DNA of 17,091 nucleotides from Oscillibacter sp. (GCA_003522105.1 DPGF01000107.1:1163-18253); one strand, 5' to 3'; shown: positions 1 to 6,340, counted from the first letter of the stretch. Notes: generated by a model from the letters alone, not told the origin. Numbers and translations: made by a program.

Positions 1-78
1 CCGATCAACGACCTCTCCCGCGGCTGCAACGCTCAGGAGGTCTACTCCATGGCGATCATCACCGCAGCGCTTGCGTAA
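1..78 (+). CDS. pta: phosphate acetyltransferase, C-terminal 25 residues (5' end outside window)
   Basis: The window opens inside a reading frame that ends at TAA 76-78. The visible tail reads PINDLSRGCNAQEVYSMAII and then TAALA. The PVNDLSRG block followed by a helix ending in ITA close to the C-terminus is characteristic of phosphotransacetylase, which interconverts acetyl-CoA and acetyl phosphate in the cytoplasm as part of the acetate-forming ATP pathway. Only 25 residues are visible, so the call rests on this one motif. A strong hairpin terminator follows 14 bases after the stop, so the gene is not co-transcribed with the downstream gap gene. Confidence 0.8.
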   Translation, partial: PINDLSRGCNAQEVYSMAIITAALA

Positions 79-91
79 CGTTTCTCACGAT

Positions 92-125
92 AAGGAAGGA
101 CAGCTAAAGCTGTCCTTCCTTTTTT
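92..125 (+). terminator. intrinsic terminator after pta
   Basis: A 13-bp perfect stem (92-104 with 109-121, AAGGAAGGACAGC against GCTGTCCTTCCTT) closes a 4-base loop and is followed by a T run to position 125. The near-symmetric A/T flanks allow some activity on the other strand, but no minus-strand gene lies to the right that would need it. Confidence 0.9.
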
Positions 126-336
126 GTGCGCAGCCGACTCGTACCGCCACCTGCCTGTTTTGCAGGATAGCCGTCATTTTCGTCGCCAACCGTGCCATTT
201 TATGCACAAGAATATGCTTCAAATGTTTGAAATGTATGGAATATTTGGAGAAGATATACAAATACTTTTCCATGTTTTTGGATATTATGCACATATTTGT
301 ACAGTGAAGTTCGGTCACCTTTTTTCAGGAAAGGGG
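126..336. other. AT-rich intergenic stretch upstream of gap, no gene seen
   Basis: No convincing coding region lies here: the open frames lack ribosome sites and look like noise. The part from about 190 to 310 is clearly AT-rich. It contains a perfect palindrome TTCAAATGTTTGAA at 218-231, a dispersed inverted repeat TACAAATA (257-264) / TATTTGTA (294-301), and two copies of TATGCACA (201-208, 286-293). These could be regulator sites for gap, but I recognise no specific regulator consensus (no Rex or cre match). Confidence 0.5.
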
Positions 337-364
337 CAGACAAAAAAATCCTCCATGCTATAAT
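337..364 (+). promoter_or_regulatory. sigma-A type promoter of gap (extended -10)
   Basis: A perfect -10 TATAAT sits at 359-364. TG at 356-357, one base before it, makes an extended -10. A weak -35, CAGACA (337-342), lies 16 bp upstream. Transcription would start near 371, giving a leader of about 57 bases before the gap start codon. A GGAGGG ribosome site at 414-419 lies 8 bases from the ATG. Confidence 0.75.
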
Positions 365-427
365 GAACATACAAAGTGGGGCGAAGCTCCGAAAAATACG
401 AACACACTTTCGTGGAGGGTTATCATT

Positions 428-1444
428 ATGGCTATCAAAGTGGGCATCAACGGTTTCGGTCGCATCGGTCGCGTTGTGCTGCGCATCATGTCCGAGCATC
501 CCGAGAAGTTTGATATCTGCGGCATCAATCTGCGCAAGGCAGACCTTGACTACATGGTCTATCTCGTTAAGTACGACTCCGTGTTCCGTCAGTTCAATGG
601 CACGGTCGAGCACGACGGCGAGAATCTGATCCTGAACGGTCACAAGATCCACATCTTCAGCGAGGCTGACGCTTCGCAGATCAAGTGGGCTGACTACGGC
701 GTTGAGTACGTCATCGAGTCTACCGGTGTTTACACCACCACCGAAAAGGCCTCCGCACACTTTGTCGGCGGCGCGAAGAAGGTCATTCTGACCGCGCCCG
801 CCAAGGACGAAGAAACCCCCACGTTTGTCATGGGCGTCAACCATGAGCTGCTGCGCCCCGATATGAAGGTCGTTTCCAACGCCTCCTGCACCACCAACTG
901 CTTAGCTCCCCTCACCAAGGTCATCAACGATACGTTCGGCATCGAGCGCGCGCTCATGTCTACCATTCATGCCTCCACGTCCAAGCAGAAGACCGTTGAT
1001 GCCCGCGGCGGCAGCGACTGGCGCACCGGCCGCTCGGTCTTCAACAACATCATTCCCTCCTCCACGGGTGCTGCCAAGGCTGTCGGCAAGGTCATTCCCG
1101 AGCTCAAGGGCAAGATGACCGGTATGAGCTTCCGCGTTCCCACGGCTGACGTTTCCGTCGTCGACCTGACCGCACAGCTCAAGAGACCGACCACTTATCA
1201 GGAGATCTGCGAGGCCATTCAGCGCGCAAGCGAAGGTCCCCTCAAGGGCATTCTCGCCTACACGAGCGACCAGATCGTTTCTCAGGACCTTGTCGCCAAC
1301 TCGCACCCGAGCATTTTCGACGAGACCGCCGGCATCATGCTCGACGACAGCTTCGTCAAGCTGATCGCCTGGTACGACAATGAATGGGGTTATTCCAGCA
1401 TGGTCGTCCGCCTGCTCGAGTACATGGCAAGCATTGACAAATAA
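428..1444 (+). CDS. gap: type I glyceraldehyde-3-phosphate dehydrogenase
   Basis: A cytoplasmic glycolytic enzyme of 338 residues, the normal family length. It oxidises glyceraldehyde 3-phosphate to 1,3-bisphosphoglycerate with a nicotinamide cofactor. The Rossmann motif INGFGRIGR is at residues 7-15. The catalytic loop SNASCTTNCLAPL carries Cys154, and the base is His181 in TIHAS. NIIPSSTGAAKAVGKV (207-222) and WYDNEWGY (315-322) are typical of the E. coli GapA branch. The start ATG has a GGAGGG ribosome site 8 bases upstream. Odd point: after the second beta strand the usual Asp that holds the adenosine ribose (Asn-Asp) is absent, and the sequence reads Asn34-Leu35-Arg36-Lys37. The Pro of the second cofactor-selecting loop is also replaced (Asp191-Ala192-Arg193). 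Both changes point towards NADP(H) acceptance. Flanking terminators make it monocistronic. Confidence 0.97.
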   Translation: MAIKVGINGFGRIGRVVLRIMSEHPEKFDICGINLRKADLDYMVYLVKYDSVFRQFNGTVEHDGENLILNGHKIHIFSEADASQIKWADYGVEYVIESTGVYTTTEKASAHFVGGAKKVILTAPAKDEETPTFVMGVNHELLRPDMKVVSNASCTTNCLAPLTKVINDTFGIERALMSTIHASTSKQKTVDARGGSDWRTGRSVFNNIIPSSTGAAKAVGKVIPELKGKMTGMSFRVPTADVSVVDLTAQLKRPTTYQEICEAIQRASEGPLKGILAYTSDQIVSQDLVANSHPSIFDETAGIMLDDSFVKLIAWYDNEWGYSSMVVRLLEYMASIDK

Positions 1445-1447
1445 TCA

Positions 1448-1482
1448 AAAAGGGCAGAGATGCGATGCATCTCTGCCCTTTT
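1448..1482. terminator. bidirectional terminator between gap and the AAA+ ATPase gene
   Basis: A long perfect stem (1448-1463 with 1467-1482, core GGGCAGAGATGC / GCATCTCTGCCC) has a 3-base loop and A/T flanks on both sides. It lies between two convergent stops (gap ends at 1444; the minus-strand ATPase ends at 1496), so it can end both transcripts. Confidence 0.92.
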
Positions 1483-1495
1483 TATTTGAATCGAA

Positions 1496-2641
1496 TCACG
1501 CTTCGTCCTTCGGCGCTTCTGTGCCGGAGGGCGTTTCTTTTTTCTCTGCAAGGCCCGCTTCGACCTCGGCTGCCGTCATGTCCTCCTCCATGCCGCGGGC
1601 GTGGAGGACATCGTCGCGCGTGAGTGTCATAAGGTCTTCCTTCGTGAAGTGCTCCATCTTCGCAAGGCGGTTGGCCTGCGCGGTCAAGATCTGCTCAAAG
1701 AGGTTGCGCACGCCGCGCGCGTTGCCAAAGGTCACGCCGTCGGCGTTTTCGTCGCGGATAAAGTCCTTCACGTCCTCTTCGGCGTCTGGTGAGAGGGTGT
1801 AGAGCGACTTGCGGCAGCGCATCTTGAAAATTTCGAGCATCTCGTCGAGCGAATAGTCATCGAAGTGCAGGTAGCGGTTGAAGCGGGACTCAAGACCGGG
1901 GTTTGAATGAATGAATTTCTCCATCAGTCCGTCATAGCCCGCCACGATGACCACAAGGTCGTCGCGGTGATCCTCCATCGCCTTGAGGAGCGTGTCGATG
2001 GCCTCCTGACCGAAGTCGTTGTCGCCCTTGCCGTTGAGGGCGTAGGCTTCGTCAATGAACAGCACGCCGCCGAGCGCCTTTTCGATGACCTTGCTCGTCT
2101 TGATGGCCGTCTGACCGACATAGCCTGCGACAAGGCCGCTGCGGTCGACCTCGACAAGCTGTCCCTTCGAGAGTATGCCGAGTGAACGGTAGATGCGCGC
2201 CATCAAGCGCGCGATCATCGTCTTGCCCGTGCCGGGGTTGCCGGTAAAAACCATGTGGAGCGAAAAGTCCGCGTTGGGAAGCCCCATCTCCTCGCGCCGC
2301 TTAAAGACAGTCGCCATGTTGATGAGGTTATTCACCTCGCGCTTGACCTCGCCGAGACCAACGTAGCCGTCCAGCTCCGCCTTGAGATCTTCGATCTTCT
2401 CCGGCGGAGGAAGCGGCGCTTCCTCTTCTTTCTTCTCGTCCGCGCCTGTGGAGGCGGTGGTCTTCTCGGGCTTTGCGCCGTCCGTGCGCCCCGGCGCGTT
2501 TGCTTTGGGCGCGGCGGATCTCGGCGCGTCCGGCGTCAGCGGCGCGCCCCAGAAGTCGCTGCCCATGCGATTGAGGCTGTTCTGCGTCATCGTGCGGATA
2601 ACGTCGAGCTGCTGGAGGATAATTTCGTCCTTTTTATCCAT
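1496..2641 (-). CDS. CbbX/SpoVK-type AAA+ ATPase
   Basis: A 381-residue single-domain AAA+ protein. Residues 1-32 form a short helix-like region. Residues 33-85 are a low-complexity Ala/Pro/Lys/Glu linker. The AAA+ core follows: Walker A GNPGTGKT (134-141), a pore-loop-like GYVGQTA (173-179), Walker B VLFIDEAYAL (193-202), sensor 1 VIVAGY, an arginine-finger box NPGLESRF (247-254) and sensor 2 GNARGVRNL (306-314). A charged tail follows after about residue 350. Family members include CbbX, which remodels Rubisco, and SpoVK of sporulating Firmicutes. The client here is unknown and sporulation is only one possibility. The start ATG overlaps the stop of the upstream Gx-type gene by 8 bases (ATGGATAA), implying translational coupling. 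It is the last gene of the apbE operon. Confidence 0.93.
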   Translation of the reverse strand: MDKKDEIILQQLDVIRTMTQNSLNRMGSDFWGAPLTPDAPRSAAPKANAPGRTDGAKPEKTTASTGADEKKEEEAPLPPPEKIEDLKAELDGYVGLGEVKREVNNLINMATVFKRREEMGLPNADFSLHMVFTGNPGTGKTMIARLMARIYRSLGILSKGQLVEVDRSGLVAGYVGQTAIKTSKVIEKALGGVLFIDEAYALNGKGDNDFGQEAIDTLLKAMEDHRDDLVVIVAGYDGLMEKFIHSNPGLESRFNRYLHFDDYSLDEMLEIFKMRCRKSLYTLSPDAEEDVKDFIRDENADGVTFGNARGVRNLFEQILTAQANRLAKMEHFTKEDLMTLTRDDVLHARGMEEDMTAAEVEAGLAEKKETPSGTEAPKDEA

Positions 2642-3167
2642 GGTGATTCTCTCCCTTCGCCCCGTAGGGTGTGTGCGCCATCGCGCGGAACAAACACGCA
2701 GTAATAAGGCCGCTGAACGCGCCCGTGAAGAGCGACACCAGCAGCAGAAACGGCAGGTAATAGAGCGGTGCGCTCGAGCCGAGCGTCAGCATCGCGGCGC
2801 AGACCTGCCCTATGTTATGCGCCGCCGCACCGGCGATGGAAACGCCAAAGATGCTGAGTCCTTTCGCCTTGCGCAAAAGCGCCATCGCCAGAAGCGCCGC
2901 CAGCCCGCCGAGCAGCGAGAACAGCAGTGCCGAGGCGTTGCCCGCGAACAGCGCGCCGAGCGTGCAGCGCACGAGCAATATGGCGAGCGCGCTCGGAAAG
3001 CCGAGGGCATAGAGCGCGTAGAGCGTAACGATATTGGCAAGGCCGAGCTTGACGCCCGGCAGCGGCACAATGAGCGCAAGCGGAAAAAACGACTCCATGT
3101 AGGACAGCGCAAGTGCGAGCGCCGCGAGCACCGCGCAGAGCGTCAGCTCTCTTGTTTTGATCTTCAT
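2634..3167 (-). CDS. Gx transporter / Hpre_diP_synt_I-family membrane protein (EetB-like)
   Basis: A 177-residue very hydrophobic protein with about five or six membrane segments. The blocks LPGVKLGLANIVTL (36-49) and GAAAHNIGQ (113-121) are typical of the family historically called heptaprenyl diphosphate synthase component I, now often 'Gx transporter family', which resembles ECF transporter S components. It starts 4 bases after the NusG-II gene stop and follows apbE, the usual company of this family in Firmicutes. As I recall the Listeria flavin-based electron-transfer locus, EetB belongs to this family and EetA to the NusG-II family. The substrate or exact role is unproven. A prenyl-synthase role is unlikely, since no aspartate-rich prenyltransferase motif is visible. 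The GGGGTGAG ribosome site overlaps the end of the previous gene. Confidence 0.88.
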   Translation of the reverse strand: MKIKTRELTLCAVLAALALALSYMESFFPLALIVPLPGVKLGLANIVTLYALYALGFPSALAILLVRCTLGALFAGNASALLFSLLGGLAALLAMALLRKAKGLSIFGVSIAGAAAHNIGQVCAAMLTLGSSAPLYYLPFLLLVSLFTGAFSGLITACLFRAMAHTPYGAKGENHHG

Positions 3168-3171
3168 GCGC

Positions 3172-3561
3172 TCACCCCGCGATCAGGTCATAGTCGGATG
3201 CCGCGCCTTCCAGTGTGACCGCTACGCGGGCGGGAAGGCAGACGATGCTCTGCCCCGCGCGCGAGATCGCGCCGGAATGCACGCAGTCCTGATTCGGGCA
3301 GTCGCTCGAGGCAACGTACACCGCGCCGTCTGCCGCCTCCACGGTGAGCGTATAGCCGCGGCTTTTGTAAGTGCCGCCCTCGTAGGCGCTGAGCGCGCAG
3401 CGCTCAACGGTTTCGCCGTCGACACTGATGCTGACCGTCAGCTCGCCCGCCGTCTTCGCAGCGAGAAACGGGCGCGCGGCAAGAAGTCCCGCCAGCGCCA
3501 GCACCGCGAGCACCACGAGCGCGTCCCAGAGCGTCGGCTTGAGCTTAGGCGAGCGATTCAT
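3172..3561 (-). CDS. NusG domain II-containing membrane-anchored protein (EetA-like)
   Basis: 129 residues. One N-terminal membrane segment (about residues 11-30) is followed by an extracytoplasmic domain with the hallmark SDCPNQDCVHSGAISRAGQS and then IVCLP, giving Cys88, Cys93, His95 and Cys108. This stand-alone NusG domain II is unrelated in role to transcription factor NusG. It is found beside ApbE and Gx-type genes, where a redox role has been proposed. ATG 3559-3561 is chosen because it immediately precedes the membrane segment and has GAGGAAAG (3573-3580) upstream. A longer in-frame reading upstream is antisense noise inside apbE. It overlaps the end of apbE by 17 bases. The cysteine set suggests a disulfide or metal/cofactor site, which is inference. 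Confidence 0.9.
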   Translation of the reverse strand: MNRSPKLKPTLWDALVVLAVLALAGLLAARPFLAAKTAGELTVSISVDGETVERCALSAYEGGTYKSRGYTLTVEAADGAVYVASSDCPNQDCVHSGAISRAGQSIVCLPARVAVTLEGAASDYDLIAG

Positions 3562-4597
3562 AGGTGTACCCGCTTTCCTCGTTTGGTGTAAAGGCGGCGG
3601 CAAGGCCGCCGGTATAGAGCACGCGCCCGTCATCGGTGACGAAAACGAGCTCAAAGGCGACCCCCTGCGCGGCAAGGTCGTCGCGCAGCGCAAGCGCTTT
3701 GTCCGTGCCGAGGACAAAGCACGCCGTCGAGAGCGCGTCCGCCCATGCGCCGTTTTTGCACAGCACCGTGACGCTGACGAGCCCGCTTTCCGCGGGGCAG
3801 CCGGTCTTGGGGTCAAGAATATGGTGGTAGCGCACGCCGTTTTCTTCAAAATAGCGCTCGTACACGCCGGAAGTCACGATGAACGCATCCGACGCGGACA
3901 CGATGCCAAGATAGCTCTCCGTATCGCCGGGGTCCTTAACGGCGACGCGCCAGTCGCCGCCGTCGCTCTTTTTTCCCATGACGAACACATCGCCGCCGAG
4001 GTCGAGCGTCGCCGAGGCAACGCCCTCTTTTTCAAGCTGCGCGCGCAGAAGATCTGCCGCGTAGCCCTTGGCGATGCCGCCGAGGTCGAGCTGCGCGCCA
4101 TCTGACAGCGCAACCGAATAGCCGTCCGCCGTTTTTTCGAGCGCGATCTTATCGCGCCCCGTGCGGGCAAGCAGCGCCGCCAGCTCATCGGAAGATGGCA
4201 CGCGGCGTAAGTCCTTCGTAAAGCCCCAAGCGTCGAGCACGGGGGCAAGCGTCGGGTCAAATGCGCCTTCCGTTGCCTCCGAGATGGTGAGCGCCGTTTC
4301 GATAAGCTTCGGCAGCGGATCGTCCGCGCCATACGAAACGCTCTCCCCGTCCGCGGCGTTGAGCGAAAAAAGCTCGCTGCCATCCGCCGTGCGCGAGAGG
4401 ACGTCTCCGTCCAGAGTATGCAGTTCTTTCTCCGCGTTTTCGAGCGCGGAGGCAGCCTTTTCGCCGTAAACCGTCAGGTTCATCACCGTGTCCATGGCGT
4501 AGACCGTGCGCGCCTCGCTCTCGGCAGCTTTTTCGCCGCAGCCGGAAAGCGAGAACGCAAAAAGAAGGAGCAGCAGCGCTGCAAGTTGTTTTTTCAT
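3545..4597 (-). CDS. apbE: FAD:protein FMN transferase, lipoprotein (ApbE family)
   Basis: 350 residues. A lipoprotein signal with lipobox LSGC puts the acylated Cys at residue 20, so the enzyme is anchored outside the membrane. ApbE attaches FMN from FAD to Ser/Thr of extracytoplasmic redox proteins, using Mg2+. Visible family blocks are YAMDTVM (33-39), GAFDPTLAPVLDAWGF (111-126), LDLGGIAKGYAAD (170-182), LDLGGD (198-203), HHILDPKTGCP (258-268) and ADALSTACFVLG (286-297); the last two contribute metal and flavin contacts. It is the first gene of the four-gene minus operon and has an AGGAGA ribosome site. No FMN-binding-domain target protein and no flavinylation motif is seen in the window, so the acceptor must be encoded elsewhere. 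Confidence 0.96.
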   Translation of the reverse strand: MKKQLAALLLLLFAFSLSGCGEKAAESEARTVYAMDTVMNLTVYGEKAASALENAEKELHTLDGDVLSRTADGSELFSLNAADGESVSYGADDPLPKLIETALTISEATEGAFDPTLAPVLDAWGFTKDLRRVPSSDELAALLARTGRDKIALEKTADGYSVALSDGAQLDLGGIAKGYAADLLRAQLEKEGVASATLDLGGDVFVMGKKSDGGDWRVAVKDPGDTESYLGIVSASDAFIVTSGVYERYFEENGVRYHHILDPKTGCPAESGLVSVTVLCKNGAWADALSTACFVLGTDKALALRDDLAAQGVAFELVFVTDDGRVLYTGGLAAAFTPNEESGYTYESLA

Positions 4598-4627
4598 AGG
4601 TTCTCCTGCTAAAATGATATTATATCT

Positions 4628-4656
4628 ATTCTACGCGAACGAAGCATATCTGTCAA
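4628..4656 (-). promoter_or_regulatory. sigma-A promoter of the apbE operon
   Basis: Reading the minus strand, a perfect -35 TTGACA (4651-4656) is followed by 17 bp and the -10 TAGAAT (4628-4633, five of six consensus). A second -10-like TATAAT at 4619-4624 lies too far from this -35. Transcription would start near 4621, about 24 bases ahead of the apbE start codon. The divergent sigma-factor promoter lies only about 25 bp away. Confidence 0.8.
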
Positions 4657-4680
4657 AGCAAAAAAATTGCAGCAAAGCGC

Positions 4681-4706
4681 GCAACCTTTTCCCCCCGCAT
4701 TTCGTC
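4681..4706 (+). promoter_or_regulatory. putative ECF-type promoter for the sigma/anti-sigma pair
   Basis: GCAACC (4681-4686) and CGTC (4703-4706) are separated by 16 bp. AAC at -35 and CGTC at -10 with 16-17 bp between them is the general layout of group IV (ECF) sigma promoters. ECF sigma genes usually transcribe themselves. The downstream gene is an ECF-like sigma factor, so autoregulation is a reasonable inference. No sigma-A promoter as good as this was seen for the gene. Confidence 0.5.
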
Positions 4707-4734
4707 TGTACAGGTGAAGACGAACCAAACGTCC

Positions 4735-4746
4735 TTCATGCATGAA
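4735..4746. repeat. 12-bp perfect palindrome in the sigma-factor leader
   Basis: TTCATGCATGAA lies about 20 bases upstream of the start codon and just before the ribosome site. It could be a regulator site or a weak leader hairpin; no known regulator is recognised. Confidence 0.45.
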
Positions 4747-4753
4747 AGAAAAG

Positions 4754-4761
4754 AGAGGTGA
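4754..4761 (+). promoter_or_regulatory. ribosome site that fixes a TTG start for the sigma factor
   Basis: AGAGGTGA at 4754-4761 is 5 bases from TTG 4767-4769. The alternative GTG at 4758-4760 lies inside the ribosome site and is therefore unlikely. Confidence 0.75.
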
Positions 4762-4766
4762 TCGTC

Positions 4767-5324
4767 TTGAACGATGAAGAGATCGTCCGGCTCTATTATG
4801 AGCGCAGCGAAGACGGCATCGCACAAAGCGAGCAAAAATACGGCAGGCTCTGCCGCAGCGTGATCCGGCGCATTCTGCCGGACGAGCGCGACGCGGAGGA
4901 GTGCCTGAGCGACGTATGGATCCGCACATGGAATTCCATTCCGCCCGAAAAACCGCGGGTGCTGGGCGCCTTTCTCGCGCGCATCGCGCGCAATCTGGCG
5001 CTCGACAAACTCTCCTACAACGGCGCGGGAAAACGCGCCAGCGCGCTGACCGAAGCGTTCGAAGAGCTCGAGCCCTGCCTTGTGGGCGCAGAGGACACGC
5101 AAAAAAGCGTGGAAGCTTCAGAATTCAACATCTGGCTTCAAACCTTTCTGCGCGCACAGACAAGGGAAAACCGCGTTTTCTTTGTCCGCCGCTACTGGTA
5201 CGGGGAAAGCGTCGGCGAGATCGCTGCGGTATGCGGGTGCAGCGCGGAAAAAGTAAAATCCTCGCTCTTCCGCACGCGAAACCGTCTGCGCGAGGCGATG
5301 CTCAAGGAGGATATTGCCATATGA
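4767..5324 (+). CDS. ECF-type RNA polymerase sigma factor
   Basis: 185 residues from TTG 4767. Region 2 (about residues 22-84) contains DERDAEECLSDVWIRTWNSI, the core-binding and -10-recognition helices, and then FLARIARNLALDKL. Region 4 (about 124-178) contains YWYGESVGEIAAVCGCSAEK and then KSSLFRTRNRLREAM, the helix-turn-helix for the -35 element. There is no region 1 or 3, as expected for group IV sigma factors. The stop overlaps the start of the next gene as ATGA, so the two are translationally coupled, the usual sigma/anti-sigma arrangement. The target genes are unknown; one candidate is its own promoter at 4681-4706. Confidence 0.93.
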   Translation: MNDEEIVRLYYERSEDGIAQSEQKYGRLCRSVIRRILPDERDAEECLSDVWIRTWNSIPPEKPRVLGAFLARIARNLALDKLSYNGAGKRASALTEAFEELEPCLVGAEDTQKSVEASEFNIWLQTFLRAQTRENRVFFVRRYWYGESVGEIAAVCGCSAEKVKSSLFRTRNRLREAMLKEDIAI

Positions 5325-6292
5325 ACGATCGAAAATTTGACGTCTTTCAGCACGCCGCTGATCAGACCATGCTTGAGGAGGCACAAAGGCCGATGAAGAA
5401 GAACCATATCCGGGCGCGCGCTGCGGCAGCCGCCGCATGCGTATGCGTCGTTGCCGCGGCCGTGATCTTACAGCCGTGGAGCAGCAGCGAAACAGGCGAT
5501 CCCCCCGGCAACGGCGGCAACGTTCAGATCGCCAACCCGTGGTCGGATACCACGCTTGCGCAGATCCGCGCGATGGGCTACGCGCTCACCCTGCCCGACG
5601 GCGCGGAGAACGCCGCGTTCACCGCGCTCAACGCGGACGAAACCGGCGCAGAGATGGTACAGGCAAGCTACACGCTCGACGGCACGGCATACACCTGCCG
5701 CGCGGCCAAAGCGTCCGATCCCGAGGACATCTCCGGCCTCTATGAGACCTGGGATCAGGATCTGAGCTGGACGGTGGGGGAGGCGCAGCTTCAGCTGTGC
5801 ACGAACAACCTCACCGGCTATGTGAGCTGGTTCCTGCCCGATGAGGGGCAGCAGTGGTGCGTGAGCAGCAGCGGCAGCGATGCAGAGCTGCTCGAAAATG
5901 CCAGAATTCTCGCCGCGGGGCTCGGGCAGGAGCTTGCCACCGCGCCCGAGGGAGCAGAGGACGTTGTCATCAGCGTCTTTTCACAGGACGGCCGCACCGT
6001 GGCAGAGACCGCCTTCACGTTGAGCGGCGCGCGCTGGGTCTACCGCACCGCGCCGGGAGAGCTGGAACTTGTGGATATTTCCGGCCTCGGCAGCTTCTCG
6101 CTCAGCGCAGCGGGCAAGGTCAGCTACTGTGACGCGCAGCTTTCCTACGATGAAGGCGGCGCAGGCAAGATCATCTGGTTCGACATTGTCCCCGGCATCG
6201 AGTACAGCCTGAGCGTCGATACCGGCGCGGGCGCGGAAGCGCTCACCAACATGGCTGACACGCTGTTTATCCCCATGCAGGGGGACGCCTGA
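5321..6292 (+). CDS. one-TM anti-sigma-like protein with duplicated extracytoplasmic domain
   Basis: 323 residues. ATG 5321-5323 overlaps the sigma-factor stop by 4 bases and has AAGGAGG at 5304-5310. A short cytoplasmic part (1-31, probably the sigma-binding segment) is followed by an Ala/Val/Cys-rich membrane segment (about 32-50) and a long outer part. The outer part holds two related units of about 100 residues (roughly 94-193 and 211-315). They pair as SYTLDGTAYTCRAA / AFTLSGARWVYRTA, DISGLYE / DISGLGS and GYVSWFLPDEG / GKIIWFDIVPG. This architecture fits the DUF4367-type anti-sigma sensors of Firmicutes. No zinc-binding ZAS motif (HxxxCxxC) is visible, so the cytoplasmic part is not a classical zinc anti-sigma domain. 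The anti-sigma role is inferred from coupling and topology. Confidence 0.82.
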   Translation: MNDRKFDVFQHAADQTMLEEAQRPMKKNHIRARAAAAAACVCVVAAAVILQPWSSSETGDPPGNGGNVQIANPWSDTTLAQIRAMGYALTLPDGAENAAFTALNADETGAEMVQASYTLDGTAYTCRAAKASDPEDISGLYETWDQDLSWTVGEAQLQLCTNNLTGYVSWFLPDEGQQWCVSSSGSDAELLENARILAAGLGQELATAPEGAEDVVISVFSQDGRTVAETAFTLSGARWVYRTAPGELELVDISGLGSFSLSAAGKVSYCDAQLSYDEGGAGKIIWFDIVPGIEYSLSVDTGAGAEALTNMADTLFIPMQGDA

Positions 6293-6296
6293 GCAG

Positions 6297-6330
6297 AAAA
6301 ATCGGTGCCTACTAAGGCGCCGATTTTCTT
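6297..6330. terminator. bidirectional terminator between anti-sigma-like and MgtC genes
   Basis: Stem 6298-6310 with 6315-6327 (AAATCGGTGCCT / AGGCGCCGATTT, one G-U pair) has a 4-base loop and A/T flanks. It lies between convergent stops at 6292 and 6341. Confidence 0.88.
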
Positions 6331-6340
6331 ATTTTCTTCG

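Noticed and set aside
200..844. A 214-residue minus-strand frame over the gap promoter and gap 5' half
   Set aside because: Overlaps a strong promoter and a certain gene, has no ribosome site, and its residues mirror the gap codons.
2634..3167. Heptaprenyl diphosphate synthase component I as a functional call
   Set aside because: The family name is historical; the protein is a multi-pass membrane protein with no prenyltransferase motif, and its neighbours are redox genes.
3562..3849. In-frame upstream extension of the NusG-II protein
   Set aside because: The extra 96 residues lie antisense-like within apbE coding DNA and would place a Ser/Arg-rich stretch before the membrane anchor.
4609..5102. 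Minus-strand frames across the sigma-factor gene
   Set aside because: They cover the divergent promoter region and the sigma coding frame; no ribosome site or family motif.
4901..5320. In-frame upstream extension of the anti-sigma-like protein
   Set aside because: It overlaps the sigma-factor gene completely; the ATGA-coupled ATG at 5321 with AAGGAGG is the real start.
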